From Kocuria sp. cx-455 (GTDB lineage Bacteria > Actinomycetota > Actinomycetes > Actinomycetales > Micrococcaceae), in NCBI RefSeq assembly GCF_014698015.1, contig NZ_JACXBS010000004.1, positions 1 to 64,000 of the forward strand: a stretch of 64,000 nucleotides of DNA, given 5' to 3'. Made by a program: the position numbers and the translations under genes. The number at the start of each line of letters is the position of its first letter. Positions within the stretch are counted from its first letter, which is position 1. The notes under the pieces are model-generated. The model did no database searches and was not told where the DNA came from. It saw only the letters and a list, made by a program, of their open reading frames with translations. This document shows positions 1 through 8,451 of the stretch, in pieces.

Positions 1-77
1 CCGCGGGGGGGCCGGCGCTGTTGCCCTCGCCCCCCCCGGCCCCCGCCGCTCGTGAGCGGCGTCGTCCGAGGTCACCT

Positions 78-120
78 CGGCGGGGTGTCACCGAGTCATC
101 GGTGACACCCCGCCGTTTCT
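78..120 (+). terminator. Intrinsic terminator upstream of pyrH
   Basis: Two 15-base arms (78-92 and 101-115) are perfectly complementary with an 8-base loop, and a short T-rich run follows. It would end the transcript arriving from the left, which in this gene order is normally rpsB-tsf (outside the window). Bases 1-77 are GC-rich spacer in which I see no gene. Confidence 0.85.
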
Positions 121-187
121 GTAAGCTGTAAAGCGGTCTGCCACGTGTGGGCCCGCACCTCGACCGACGTCTTCCTGGGGAGAATCT

Positions 188-961
188 ATGCCCACCACCA
201 ACGAATCCGAACTGCATGACGAAGCTGTGCGGTTGAGCCGGGATCCCCGTGTGGAACCCAAGCGCCGCAGGGTGCTGTTGAAGCTCTCCGGCGAGGTTTT
301 CGGCGGCGGGCAGGTGGGTCTGGACACCGCCGTGGTCCGCCGGATCGCCGAGCAGATCGCCGCGACCGTCGGGCAGGTGGAAACGTCGATCGTGGTGGGC
401 GGCGGCAATTTCTTCCGTGGCGCCGAACTGTCCCAGGCGGGCATGGACCGCTCCCGCGCGGACTACATGGGCATGCTGGGCACCGTGATGAACTGTCTTG
501 CACTGCAGGACTTCCTGGAGCAGTGCGGGGTGGACACGCGCGTGCAGTCGGCCATCAAGATGGAACAGGTGGCCGAGACCTACATCCCTCGCCGAGCCAT
601 CCGACACATGGAGAAGGACCGCGTGGTCATTTTCGGTGCGGGTGCCGGCCTGCCGTATTTCTCGACCGATACCGTGGCCGCCCAGCGCGCGCTGGAGGTG
701 CACGCCACGGAGGTCCTGATGGCCAAGAACGGCGTGGACGGTGTGTACACTGCGGATCCCCGGAAGGACCCCACGGCGCAGCGTTTGACGGGGCTGACCT
801 ACGACGAGGCACTGGCCCGCGACATCCGTGTGATGGACCAGACCGCCTTCAGCCTGTGCCGCGACAACAACGTGACCATGCGCGTGTTCGGCATGGAGGG
901 CGAGGGCAATGTCACCAGGGCCGTGTTGGGCGAGCAGATCGGCACGCTGGTCACCCCGTAA
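188..961 (+). CDS. pyrH: UMP kinase
   Basis: Phosphorylates UMP to UDP with ATP in cytosolic pyrimidine nucleotide synthesis; bacterial PyrH is a hexamer of the amino-acid-kinase fold. The 257-residue product has the N-terminal nucleotide-binding strand KLSGE (about 32-36), a Gly-rich GGGNFFRG loop (about 71-78) and a late [13 protein letters not shown] segment typical of the family. About 20 extra residues precede the core compared with enterobacterial PyrH. The ATG follows a GGGGAG ribosome site. The order pyrH-frr-cdsA is the standard actinobacterial one. Confidence 0.97.
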   Translation: MPTTNESELHDEAVRLSRDPRVEPKRRRVLLKLSGEVFGGGQVGLDTAVVRRIAEQIAATVGQVETSIVVGGGNFFRGAELSQAGMDRSRADYMGMLGTVMNCLALQDFLEQCGVDTRVQSAIKMEQVAETYIPRRAIRHMEKDRVVIFGAGAGLPYFSTDTVAAQRALEVHATEVLMAKNGVDGVYTADPRKDPTAQRLTGLTYDEALARDIRVMDQTAFSLCRDNNVTMRVFGMEGEGNVTRAVLGEQIGTLVTP

Positions 962-985
962 ATCGTGGGTTCTCGCGGACACGGC

Positions 986-991
986 TAGAGT
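986..991 (+). promoter_or_regulatory. Candidate -10 box before frr
   Basis: TAGAGT in the 90-base pyrH-frr spacer fits the actinobacterial TANNNT -10 pattern. No convincing -35 is visible, so this is only a candidate. Confidence 0.3.
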
Positions 992-1051
992 GGAAGTTAG
1001 TACCACGCCCGCCAGAACCCCTGGCTTTTCCACGCACAAGGAGCGATACAC

Positions 1052-1609
1052 GTGATTTCTGACATCCTTTCCGATGCCACTTCCCGGATGGCCAAAGCGG
1101 TGGATGCGGCCAAGACCGACTTCTCCACGGTTCGCACCGGCCGCGCCAACCCGGCCATGTTCTCGAGTCTGACAGTCGAGTACTACGGCACGCCCACACC
1201 GCTGCAGCAGTTGGCGTCCTTTCAGACGCCCGAGGCGCGCACCCTTCTGATCACCCCGTACGACCGCTCCGCGCTCAACGACATCGAGAAAGCGCTGCGC
1301 GACTCCGACATCGGCGCGAACCCCGCCAACGACGGCAACGTGATCCGGGTGGTCATGCCGGAGCTCACCGAGGAGCGCCGCAAGGAGTACGTGAAGATCG
1401 TGTCCACCAAGGCCGAGGAGGGCCGTGTGTCGGTGCGTAACATCCGCCGCAGCGCCAAGGAAGCCATGGAAAAGGCCATCAAGGACGGCGACGTGGGCGA
1501 GGATGAGGGCAAGCGCGGGGAGAAGGATCTCGACGCCGCCACCAAGAAGCACATTGATCAGATCGATGAGCTTTTCAAGAACAAGGAATCCGAACTGCTC
1601 GGTGTCTGA
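1052..1609 (+). CDS. frr: Ribosome recycling factor
   Basis: Works with EF-G to split the post-termination ribosome so that subunits are reused. The 185-residue length is exactly the family norm. The opening ([11 protein letters not shown], then [12 protein letters not shown]) and the closing [15 protein letters not shown] helix are characteristic of the long three-helix-bundle domain. The start is GTG with AAGGAG 10 bases upstream. The TGA stop overlaps the ATG of cdsA by one base, suggesting translational coupling. Confidence 0.98.
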   Translation: MISDILSDATSRMAKAVDAAKTDFSTVRTGRANPAMFSSLTVEYYGTPTPLQQLASFQTPEARTLLITPYDRSALNDIEKALRDSDIGANPANDGNVIRVVMPELTEERRKEYVKIVSTKAEEGRVSVRNIRRSAKEAMEKAIKDGDVGEDEGKRGEKDLDAATKKHIDQIDELFKNKESELLGV

Positions 1610-2598
1610 TGGCAGCAGCGCACGCCCCCAAGGAATCTGACAACCGTTCATCCGCCTCCTCCCAGGGACAGGCGAGTGGGCGGCGTGACCTGGTGGGGAA
1701 ACCGTCCCGGGTCGAATTGCTCAACACGGGCACCCTGAGGGAAATCATCAAGCGGCCGTGGATTCGTAGCGAGGAACATCGTGCGCCGTCCAAGGCCGGA
1801 CGCAACCTACCGGCAGCCATTGCCGTGGCGGTGGTGCTGATTGCCACGCTGCTGGTGGGGCTGTTCCTCTTTCCCTTCGTGCTCGCCCTGTTGGCGGGCA
1901 CGGCCGCGGGAATCGGCGTGTGGGAGATCGCGCGATCGCTGAGTTACCGAGGGATTGCAATTCCCCGAATTCCCGCCGTGATCGCTGCGCTGCTCATGCC
2001 GCTGGCGGCCTATCAGGGCGGAGCCCAGTACCTGTCCTTCGCCGTGATGCTGTCCGTGACGCTCGTGGTGGTGTGGCGGGCCTTCGGACCCAGGCAGGGC
2101 ATGCTGCTCTCCATCATGGGTTCCGTCTTCGGTTTGGTCTGGGCGTCATTGCTGCTGAGCACGGCCCTGTTGCTGTACCACTCGGAAAATGGGTCCCTGA
2201 AAATCCTGACCGTTGTGCTGCTGGCCGTCAGCTCCGACACCTTCGGGTACGCGGTGGGCGTGGTGTGGGGTAAACATCCCATGGCACCCAGGATCTCTCC
2301 CAAGAAGTCCTGGGAGGGCTTCGCGGGCTCCCTGGGGGGCGCGGTGATCGTGGGTATTCTGTGCTCCGTGTTCTTGCTGGGGGACACGTGGTGGCAAGGC
2401 GCGATCCTGGCCGCGGCCATCGTGGCCGTGGCCACGCTGGGTGACTTTTCCGAGTCGATGGTCAAACGCGAGCTGGGGATCAAGGATATGGGCACCTTGC
2501 TCCCCGGACACGGCGGCGTGATGGACCGGATCGATTCCATTCTCTTCGCGGTGATCACCGGATACGTGCTCTTCGAGCTGTTCGCCGTCCTGGCATAG
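1609..2598 (+). CDS. cdsA: Phosphatidate cytidylyltransferase (CDP-diglyceride synthase)
   Basis: Makes CDP-diacylglycerol from phosphatidic acid and CTP in the inner membrane, feeding pgsA (39.2 kb) and other phospholipid enzymes. The 329-residue protein has a polar N-terminal stretch of about 60 residues, then several hydrophobic helices. Near the C-terminus is the CDS signature: KR-x-LGIKDMGTLLPGHGG followed by MDRIDS. The start overlaps the frr stop by one base, so the pair is probably one transcript. The hydrophilic N-terminal extension is typical of actinobacterial CdsA. Confidence 0.96.
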   Translation: MAAAHAPKESDNRSSASSQGQASGRRDLVGKPSRVELLNTGTLREIIKRPWIRSEEHRAPSKAGRNLPAAIAVAVVLIATLLVGLFLFPFVLALLAGTAAGIGVWEIARSLSYRGIAIPRIPAVIAALLMPLAAYQGGAQYLSFAVMLSVTLVVVWRAFGPRQGMLLSIMGSVFGLVWASLLLSTALLLYHSENGSLKILTVVLLAVSSDTFGYAVGVVWGKHPMAPRISPKKSWEGFAGSLGGAVIVGILCSVFLLGDTWWQGAILAAAIVAVATLGDFSESMVKRELGIKDMGTLLPGHGGVMDRIDSILFAVITGYVLFELFAVLA

Positions 2599-2658
2599 AC
2601 AATGACCCCGGTGATGCGGGGCGCAACCGCTTCGGCCGTTGGAAAGGTAAACACCACA

Positions 2659-3375
2659 ATGAGCGAGAACACCCCCGGTTCTTCCCCTGCGGACCGGCCG
2701 ACCCGGGCGATCAACGGCCTGGATACCAGCACAGGGTCCCAGCAGGCCCCCGCACACGATGCTCCCGCTGCGCAGACCGCAGGCCGGGTCACGGCCGCCC
2801 GCGATGCCGGCCGGAGGTTCTCCAGGGTCAGCGAGGAGCAGTGGGGTTATGACCCCGCAGAGGTCGACGACTTCCTGGACCGGGTCGACGCCGTTCTGCT
2901 CACCACCTCCGGTGACCTCCGGTCCGCACCGGGTGTCAGCAGCCGACAGGTGCGGGAACGTGTCTTCGACCGTGTGCAGGGTGGCTATGATTCGGCGCCC
3001 GTGGATGCCCGGCTGGACGAGCTCGAGGACCAATTGGCGGATCACGAACGGGATGCGTTCATTCACGAACACGGACCGCAGCGCTGGGAGGAGCACCTCG
3101 AGCTGCTGGGGCAGACACTGCTCGGACGGTTGAATCGCCCCCACGGCGAACGGTTCCGCCAACCCTCACAGCGCAAACAATTGGGCTATTCGGTGGCGGA
3201 CGTGGACGTGTTGTGCGACCGGCTCACCGAGCACTTCCGTTCCGACGAAGACCTGGATCCGTCCCTTGTCCGTAAAGCGGTGTTCCGTCAGGCACAGGGC
3301 CAGCGCTGCTATGAGGAGCAACAGGTCGATGCGTTCCTGGACCGGGCGGTGGAGCTCATCCTGGCATTGCGCTGA
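2659..3375 (+). CDS. Protein with four DivIVA-like repeats
   Basis: A 238-residue cytoplasmic protein; the ATG at 2659 is preferred over an in-frame ATG at 2602 because AAAGG lies just upstream. After a disordered Ser/Pro/Ala-rich head of about 45 residues come four copies of a motif (aromatic-x-x-x-x-VD-x-x-LDR-like): GYDPAEVDDFLDRV, GYDSAPVDARLDEL, GYSVADVDVLCDRL and CYEEQQVDAFLDRA. This resembles the short 'DivIVA domain' of actinobacteria rather than full coiled-coil DivIVA/Wag31, and there is little predicted coiled coil. DivIVA proteins mark curved membrane and division sites; a role here is inference. A strong terminator follows. Confidence 0.75.
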   Translation: MSENTPGSSPADRPTRAINGLDTSTGSQQAPAHDAPAAQTAGRVTAARDAGRRFSRVSEEQWGYDPAEVDDFLDRVDAVLLTTSGDLRSAPGVSSRQVRERVFDRVQGGYDSAPVDARLDELEDQLADHERDAFIHEHGPQRWEEHLELLGQTLLGRLNRPHGERFRQPSQRKQLGYSVADVDVLCDRLTEHFRSDEDLDPSLVRKAVFRQAQGQRCYEEQQVDAFLDRAVELILALR

Positions 3376-3393
3376 TTCCCAGGCTGCAGCGTG

Positions 3394-3405
3394 TTTGTAT
3401 ACAAA
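3394..3405. promoter_or_regulatory. Palindrome TTTGTATACAAA, possible operator
   Basis: A perfect 12-base palindrome just after the DivIVA-repeat gene. A close copy lies at 3475-3488, and both sit in a TGTTTGT..ATACAAAG context. The GTATAC core resembles operators of GntR-family repressors, but no regulator gene is adjacent. Confidence 0.35.
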
Positions 3406-3450
3406 GCGGGCCTAACTAGCGACACGATCGCGAGTTAGGCCCGCTCTTTC
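3405..3450 (+). terminator. Intrinsic terminator after the DivIVA-repeat gene
   Basis: Arms 3405-3417 and 3433-3445 (13 bases, perfect complement) flank a 15-base loop and are followed by a pyrimidine-rich CTTTC run. The stem could work in both orientations, but no minus-strand gene ends here. Confidence 0.85.
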
Positions 3451-3474
3451 GACTTTTTGCGCGTTGCTGTTGTG

Positions 3475-3488
3475 TTTGTGGATACAAA
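3475..3488. promoter_or_regulatory. Second copy of the GTATAC-type palindrome
   Basis: TTTGTGGATACAAA matches the 3394-3405 palindrome with two extra central bases. It lies about 37 bases before the DUF485 start codon, where a repressor could block transcription of the symporter operon. Confidence 0.35.
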
Positions 3489-3525
3489 GAGCTTAACGTG
3501 GTCTTCATCACACAAGGAGGCTCTC

Positions 3526-3888
3526 ATGGCGTCTACGCCCCCTGTCGACTCGGCCAACTCCACGGCTTTCGACTTCACTGACGCGCAACGCTCGGACCAG
3601 TTCCAGCGGTTGCGTAAAACCCACCGTTCGTTCGTCTTTCCCATGGCCATTGCGTTTCTGGTCTGGTACCTGCTGTACGTGGTGCTGGCCATCTACGCCC
3701 CCGATTTCATGTCCCAGCGAATCTTCGGGAACGTGAACCTCGGGTTGCTCCTGGGGCTCCTGCAGTTCGTCACCACCTTCGGCATCACAGCGGCGTACGT
3801 GTCCTTTGCCAACCGGAAACTTGATCCCCAGGCCACTGCTCTGCGCGAGCACCTCGAGGCCTCCGGTGCGGGACGAGGGGAAGCGTAA
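3526..3888 (+). CDS. DUF485 membrane protein (symporter partner)
   Basis: A 120-residue protein with a polar N-terminus and two membrane helices (about 38-58 and 70-92), matching the DUF485/YjcH family that is almost always encoded directly before acetate-type sodium/solute symporters. Its exact role is not established; it is thought to support the transporter. The ATG at 3526 follows a strong AAGGAGG; an in-frame TTG at 3457 has no ribosome site. The symporter gene starts 2 bases after the stop, so the two form an operon. Confidence 0.9.
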   Translation: MASTPPVDSANSTAFDFTDAQRSDQFQRLRKTHRSFVFPMAIAFLVWYLLYVVLAIYAPDFMSQRIFGNVNLGLLLGLLQFVTTFGITAAYVSFANRKLDPQATALREHLEASGAGRGEA

Positions 3889-3890
3889 CC

Positions 3891-5534
3891 ATGATCAATA
3901 TCACCTCCGCGGCTCTTCCCGCGGTCCACGCAGCGACCGAGGCGGACACCGAAACCGTCGGCACCCCCTGGATCAACATCAGTGTGTTCCTGGCCTTCGT
4001 GGTCATTACGTTGGTCGTGGTGATCCGCGCGTCCAAGTCCACCTCGACCGCGGCTGATTACTACGCCGGTGGCCGCTCATTCTCCGGTACACAGAACGGG
4101 CTCGCCATTGCCGGTGACTACCTCTCGGCGGCGTCGTTCCTGGGCATCGTCGGAGCCATTGCGCTGCAAGGCTATGACGGGTTCCTGTACTCCATCGGCT
4201 TCTTCGTGGCCTGGCTGGTTGCGTTGCTGCTCATTGCCGAGCCGCTGCGTAACACGGGCAAATTCACCATGGCGGACGTCCTGTCCTTCCGCCTCCGCCA
4301 GCGCCCCGTGCGCGTGGCCGCATCCATTTCCACCCTGGCCGTGACGTTCTTCTACCTGTTGGCGCAGATGGCCGGTGCCGGTGCGCTCGTGTCGCTGTTG
4401 CTCGGAATTGGTTCCAAGACGGGTCAGTCCCTGGTCATCGTGATCGTGGGTGTCATCATGATCGTCTACGTCCTGGTGGGCGGCATGAAGGGCACCACGT
4501 GGGTCCAGATCATCAAGGCGTGCCTGCTGGTCACGGGTGTTGCCGTCATGACCGTGTGGATCCTGGCGCTGTTCGGCTTCAACTTCTCGGCCATCCTGGG
4601 CGCCGCAGTGGAGACCAACAACAACCCCGCCATGCTCGATCCGGGCTTGAAGTACGGCTTGAGCGAGATCACCAAGATCGACTTCATCTCGCTGGGTCTG
4701 GCGCTGGTCCTGGGTGCCGCCGGTCTGCCGCACGTTCTCATGCGCTTCTACACGGTTCCCACCGCCAAGGAAGCCCGTAAATCCGTGGTGTGGGCCATCA
4801 CGCTGATCGGCCTGTTCTACCTGTTCACCCTGGTGCTGGGGTTCGGCGCAGCCGCAATGATCGGTTCCGACCGGATCCTGAACGCCCCCGGTGGTGTGAA
4901 CTCGGCGGCTCCCTTGCTCGCTTACGAGCTGGGCGGCTCCATCCTGATGGGTTTGATCGCCGCGGTGGCCTTCGCAACCATCCTCGCCGTTGTCGCGGGC
5001 CTGGCCATCACGGCCTCGGCGTCCTTCGCACACGACATTTACACATCCGTGATCAAGCACGGCAATTCCGATCCCAAACAGGAACTGCGCGTCGCCAAGA
5101 CCACCGTGGTGATCATCGGTCTGGTGTCGATCATCGGCGGTATCGGCGCCCAGGGCCAGAACATCGCGTTCCTGGTGGCGTTGGCCTTCGCGGTCGCCGC
5201 GTCGGCCAACCTCCCCACGATTCTGTACTCGCTGTACTGGAAGCGCTTCACCACTCGCGGTGCCGTGCTGTCCATGTACGGAGGTCTGATCAGCTCCGTG
5301 GTCCTGATCATCTTCTCGCCGGTGATGTCCGGCGCTGAGACGTCCATGATCCCCGGCGCAGACTTCGCCATTTACCCGCTGTCCAACCCGGGCATCATTT
5401 CCATTCCGCTGTCCTTCCTGTTGGGCTTCCTCGGTTCCATGTCCGAGCGCCGGCCGGAGGACCCCAGGAAGCAGGCCGAAATGGAAGTTCGTTCCCTGAC
5501 GGGTGTCGGTGCAGAGAAAGCAGTCAACCACTGA
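3891..5534 (+). CDS. actP: Cation/acetate symporter (SSS family)
   Basis: A 547-residue sodium/solute symporter with about 13 membrane helices. The YYAGGRSFSGTQNGLAIAGDYLSAASFLGI region after the first helix is the ActP-type signature, and GLPHVLMRFYTVP and the AHDIYTSVIK segment are also typical. ActP imports acetate and other short monocarboxylates such as propionate or pyruvate with sodium; the real substrate here is not certain. It directly follows its DUF485 partner. The end of the gene is about 120 bases before glsB, with no obvious terminator between. Confidence 0.93.
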   Translation: MINITSAALPAVHAATEADTETVGTPWINISVFLAFVVITLVVVIRASKSTSTAADYYAGGRSFSGTQNGLAIAGDYLSAASFLGIVGAIALQGYDGFLYSIGFFVAWLVALLLIAEPLRNTGKFTMADVLSFRLRQRPVRVAASISTLAVTFFYLLAQMAGAGALVSLLLGIGSKTGQSLVIVIVGVIMIVYVLVGGMKGTTWVQIIKACLLVTGVAVMTVWILALFGFNFSAILGAAVETNNNPAMLDPGLKYGLSEITKIDFISLGLALVLGAAGLPHVLMRFYTVPTAKEARKSVVWAITLIGLFYLFTLVLGFGAAAMIGSDRILNAPGGVNSAAPLLAYELGGSILMGLIAAVAFATILAVVAGLAITASASFAHDIYTSVIKHGNSDPKQELRVAKTTVVIIGLVSIIGGIGAQGQNIAFLVALAFAVAASANLPTILYSLYWKRFTTRGAVLSMYGGLISSVVLIIFSPVMSGAETSMIPGADFAIYPLSNPGIISIPLSFLLGFLGSMSERRPEDPRKQAEMEVRSLTGVGAEKAVNH

Positions 5535-5651
5535 TTGAGTGTCCCGGCGATTTCTCCTGTAACCTGGTAAAAAGCTGGCAGTCAGTACGCTGACCAAGGC
5601 ATACGAACGCGACAGCCTCGTGTTCAAGCCAATAGCTAAACTGGAGGAATC

Positions 5652-5921
5652 ATGGGCATTATCAGCTGGATCGTCCTGGGCCTGATCGCTGGCGCACTCG
5701 CCAAGCTCATCATGCCGGGTCGTCAGGGTGGCGGCATCATCGTCACCATCATCCTGGGCATCATCGGTGCCATCGTGGGCGGCTTCCTGGGCAGCCTGGT
5801 GGGCATTGGATCCCTGGATTCGGTGTTCGACATCGGAACCATCATCACCGCAATCGTGGGCGCACTCATCGTGCTGTTCATCTACGGTGCAGTGACCGGC
5901 CGCAAGGGCGCACGTCGCTGA
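5652..5921 (+). CDS. GlsB/YeaQ/YmgE-type small membrane protein
   Basis: An 89-residue, Gly-rich, very hydrophobic protein with three predicted membrane helices, each carrying GxxxG-type patterns (GIISWIVLGLIAGALAKLIMPG at the start). This is the transglycosylase-associated or 'general stress' small membrane family. Members are stress-induced in several bacteria, but the biochemical function is unknown. It has a good GGAGG site 6 bases before the ATG and a strong terminator directly behind, so it is probably a single-gene transcript. Confidence 0.9.
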   Translation: MGIISWIVLGLIAGALAKLIMPGRQGGGIIVTIILGIIGAIVGGFLGSLVGIGSLDSVFDIGTIITAIVGALIVLFIYGAVTGRKGARR

Positions 5922-5936
5922 TCCACGGCATCACTG

Positions 5937-5975
5937 AACAAGGGCGTCACCTCCGGGTGGCGCCCTTGTTGTCTG
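5937..5975 (+). terminator. Intrinsic terminator after the GlsB-type gene
   Basis: Arms 5937-5951 and 5956-5970 form a 15-pair stem with one mismatch and a TCCG loop, ending in TTGTT. Confidence 0.88.
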
Positions 5976-6005
5976 TGCCGAGCTCTCCCCATCCACGAGA
6001 TACTG

Positions 6006-7316
6006 GTGACCATGTCTGACGCACCCCTGACCATGACCCCCGAATTCGACAGCGCCACTCGCGAGCATCCCCGGCGCGTAGTCATTCTGGGTTCCACGGG
6101 TTCCATTGGTACGCAAGCGCTCGACGTCGTCGCCTCCGCGCGCGGGCTGCGGCGACCGGGCGGTAACGACGCAGCTGCGGGGCACCCGCCGCTGTCGGTC
6201 ACGGCCTTGGCCGCGGGAACGTCCAACCTGCCGGTGCTGGCGGAGCAGGCCGTCCGAGAACGTGTGGCCGCGGTCGGGACCAGTGGCACGCGCGAGCACG
6301 CACGGCAGCTGAAGGAACTCATTGCGCAGCGAGCCTCGGGGGAGGGCCTGGCGGGTTTCACCCCCGAGATCTTCCACGGGCCCGAAGCCGCGACGCGCGT
6401 GGCGGAACACTCGGACTGTGACGTGGTGCTCAATGGCATTACCGGGTCCATCGGGCTGGCTCCCACGCTCGCCGCACTACGCGCGGGGACGCCCGTGGCA
6501 CTGGCCAACAAGGAGTCCCTCATCGCGGGTGGTCCGCTGGTCAAACGGGCGGCGGCCGCCACGGGCCTGGAGACCGCGCTGATCCCGGTGGATTCCGAGC
6601 ACTCGGCTCTCGCGCAGGCGCTGCGGGGAGGCCGCTCCAACGAAGTCGACCGCTTGATCCTCACCGCGTCGGGCGGGCCCTTCCGCGGGATGTCACGGGA
6701 GCAACTCACCACGGTCACGCCCCAGCAGGCGCTGAAACACCCCACGTGGGACATGGGGGTGATGGTCACGACCAACTCCGCCACCATGGTCAACAAGGCG
6801 CTGGAGGTGCTGGAAGCATCCCTGTTGTTCGACGTGGCCCTGGAGCGGATCGACGTGACGGTGCACCCACAGTCCGTGGTGCACTCCATGGTCCAGTTCG
6901 TGGACGGCTCCACACTGGCTCAGGTATCACCGCCGGACATGCGACTGCCCATTGCCTTAGGGGTGGGGTGGCCCCACAGAATTACCGGCGCGGCGGCGTC
7001 GTGCGACTGGACGCACGCGGCGCAATGGACCTTCGAGCCACTCGACGCCCAGGCGTTCCCCGCCATCGAGCTGATGAAGCACGCCGGGAAGCTGGGCGGC
7101 ACCTGGCCGGCGGTGTTCAACGCGGCCAACGAACAGGCCGTGTACGCCTTCCACCGCGGTGAGGTGAACTTCACGACCATCGTGGACATTGTCGCGGCAG
7201 TGGTTGATGAACACGAGGGTGAAAAGTCCCCGCGGCTCGAGGACGTCCTGGGTGCCGAGGACTGGGCCAGGAACCGGGCGGACCAGTTGATTGCGCAGCG
7301 TTTCAGCGCTCGCTGA
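6006..7316 (+). CDS. dxr: 1-deoxy-D-xylulose 5-phosphate reductoisomerase
   Basis: Second step of the MEP isoprenoid pathway: converts DXP to MEP with NADPH. The NADPH loop GSTGSIG is at about residues 29-35, LANKESLIAGG near 167, DSEHSA near 198 and the substrate-loop SGGPFRG near 220. At 436 residues it is longer than the usual 390-400, through an N-terminal extension and a polar insert around residues 45-60. GTG at 6006 or ATG at 6012 could be the start; GAGA upstream fits the GTG better. A metQNI operon, not the usual site-2 protease gene, follows; ispG (same pathway) is at 10.3 kb. Confidence 0.96.
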   Translation: MTMSDAPLTMTPEFDSATREHPRRVVILGSTGSIGTQALDVVASARGLRRPGGNDAAAGHPPLSVTALAAGTSNLPVLAEQAVRERVAAVGTSGTREHARQLKELIAQRASGEGLAGFTPEIFHGPEAATRVAEHSDCDVVLNGITGSIGLAPTLAALRAGTPVALANKESLIAGGPLVKRAAAATGLETALIPVDSEHSALAQALRGGRSNEVDRLILTASGGPFRGMSREQLTTVTPQQALKHPTWDMGVMVTTNSATMVNKALEVLEASLLFDVALERIDVTVHPQSVVHSMVQFVDGSTLAQVSPPDMRLPIALGVGWPHRITGAAASCDWTHAAQWTFEPLDAQAFPAIELMKHAGKLGGTWPAVFNAANEQAVYAFHRGEVNFTTIVDIVAAVVDEHEGEKSPRLEDVLGAEDWARNRADQLIAQRFSAR

Positions 7317-7334
7317 CTACCGTCGACCCCGTGT

Positions 7335-7340
7335 TAGGAT
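7335..7340 (+). promoter_or_regulatory. Candidate -10 box for the met operon
   Basis: TAGGAT lies just before the riboswitch, placing the likely transcript start near 7347. No clear -35 is seen. Confidence 0.4.
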
Positions 7341-7346
7341 GGACCG

Positions 7347-7462
7347 TGGATGACGAGATCCGGCGTCAAGCTCTGGCTGGCCGGACGGCAACCCTCTCCC
7401 GTAGCGGGGTGCCCCAGATGACCATCCGGCCGCGGTTAACGTAGCTCCCGGCAAGTGCGGAT
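7347..7462 (+). ncRNA. SAM-IV-type riboswitch
   Basis: In order, the region shows GGCGTCAAGC, a CTGGCCGG arm, CGGCAACCCTC, GCGGGGTGCCCC, a TGACCATCC arm and the downstream GCAAGTGCGG element at 7451-7460. This is the conserved core and late pseudoknot strand of the SAM-IV class described in actinobacteria. It precedes a methionine transport operon, as expected for SAM sensing. A closely related SAM-I/IV variant cannot be excluded without a covariance model. TTTCCGA at 7462-7468 complements TCGGAAA at 7552-7558, which overlaps the metQ ribosome site, suggesting translational control. Confidence 0.85.
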
Positions 7463-7566
7463 TTCCGAATCACCCAGCACGAGCCCTGCGACTGTGGTGT
7501 GTCCTGGAATGCACCGCTTTTCGCTGTTGACCGCCCAGAACATTCCACTCCTCGGAAAGGCACATC

Positions 7567-8451
7567 GTGCGATCTCACCGTTTGATCCCCCTTGCGCTGG
7601 CCACCACCCTTGGCCTCACCCTGACCGCGTGCGGCGGAGACTCTGAATCCTCCGATCCCGCTGCGGACGGCACCATCACCATTGGCATTGTCGGTTCGGA
7701 ACCCGCGCACGACGCCCTCAAGGAAGTCGCTGCGGAGAACGACATCACCGTGGAATACGTGGACTTCAGCGATTACAACCAGCCGAACCCCGCCACCAAG
7801 AGCGGCGATGTGGACATGAACTGGTTCCAGCACATCGCCTACCTTGCGGATTACAACAACAACTCCGGGGACACCATCACCCCGGTCGGTTCCACCGCGA
7901 TCTACCCGCTGGGCATGTACTCCAGCACGTACGACTCCCTGGACCAGATCAAGGACGGCGACGAGATCGCGATCCCCAACGACTCCATCAACCTGGGCCG
8001 CGCGTTGAACCTGTTGAAGCAAGAGGGCCTGGTGGAATTCACCAAGGACACGATCGCCCCGACCGAAGGCGATATCGACACCGAGAAGTCCAAGGTCTCC
8101 GTCCGCCCGGTATCCGCCGAGCAGACCGTTCTATCCATGGATTCCGTGGCCGCGTCCGTGATCAACAACGACTTCCTGGGCCGCGCCGACATTGATCCGA
8201 AGTCCGCCCTTGCCTCGGATGACCCCACGCAGGACAGCGCCAAGGTCTTCGACAACATTTTCGCCGCCACCGAGGCCAACGCGGACAACGAGACCCTCAA
8301 GAAGGTCGCGAGCTTCTACTACGATCCCAAGGTCTTGAAGGCCGAGGACGAGGAGAGCAAGGGTACTGCTGTACCGACCGAGGTCGACCAGCAGGAACTC
8401 AAGGACCTCTTGACGCGGTACCAGGAAGATCTGAAGGAACAGACCCAGTGA
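7567..8451 (+). CDS. metQ: Methionine ABC transporter, substrate-binding lipoprotein
   Basis: A 294-residue NLPA/MetQ-family lipoprotein that captures methionine outside the membrane and delivers it to MetNI. A lipoprotein signal peptide ends in LTLTAC, with the lipidated Cys at residue 22. The mature part opens with a TITIGIVGSEPAHDALKEVA strand and helix, and has the YNQPNPATKSGDVDMNWFQH region typical of the family. The start is GTG with GGAAAGG 6 bases upstream, the site the riboswitch could hide. The stop overlaps metN by 4 bases (GTGA). Confidence 0.95.
   Translation: MRSHRLIPLALATTLGLTLTACGGDSESSDPAADGTITIGIVGSEPAHDALKEVAAENDITVEYVDFSDYNQPNPATKSGDVDMNWFQHIAYLADYNNNSGDTITPVGSTAIYPLGMYSSTYDSLDQIKDGDEIAIPNDSINLGRALNLLKQEGLVEFTKDTIAPTEGDIDTEKSKVSVRPVSAEQTVLSMDSVAASVINNDFLGRADIDPKSALASDDPTQDSAKVFDNIFAATEANADNETLKKVASFYYDPKVLKAEDEESKGTAVPTEVDQQELKDLLTRYQEDLKEQTQ

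Noticed and set aside
4077-5627. 516-residue open frame antisense to the acetate symporter
   Set aside because: It mirrors a well-recognised gene on the other strand, has His/Gly/Gln-rich composition and no family resemblance. High-GC coding DNA commonly leaves such open antisense frames.
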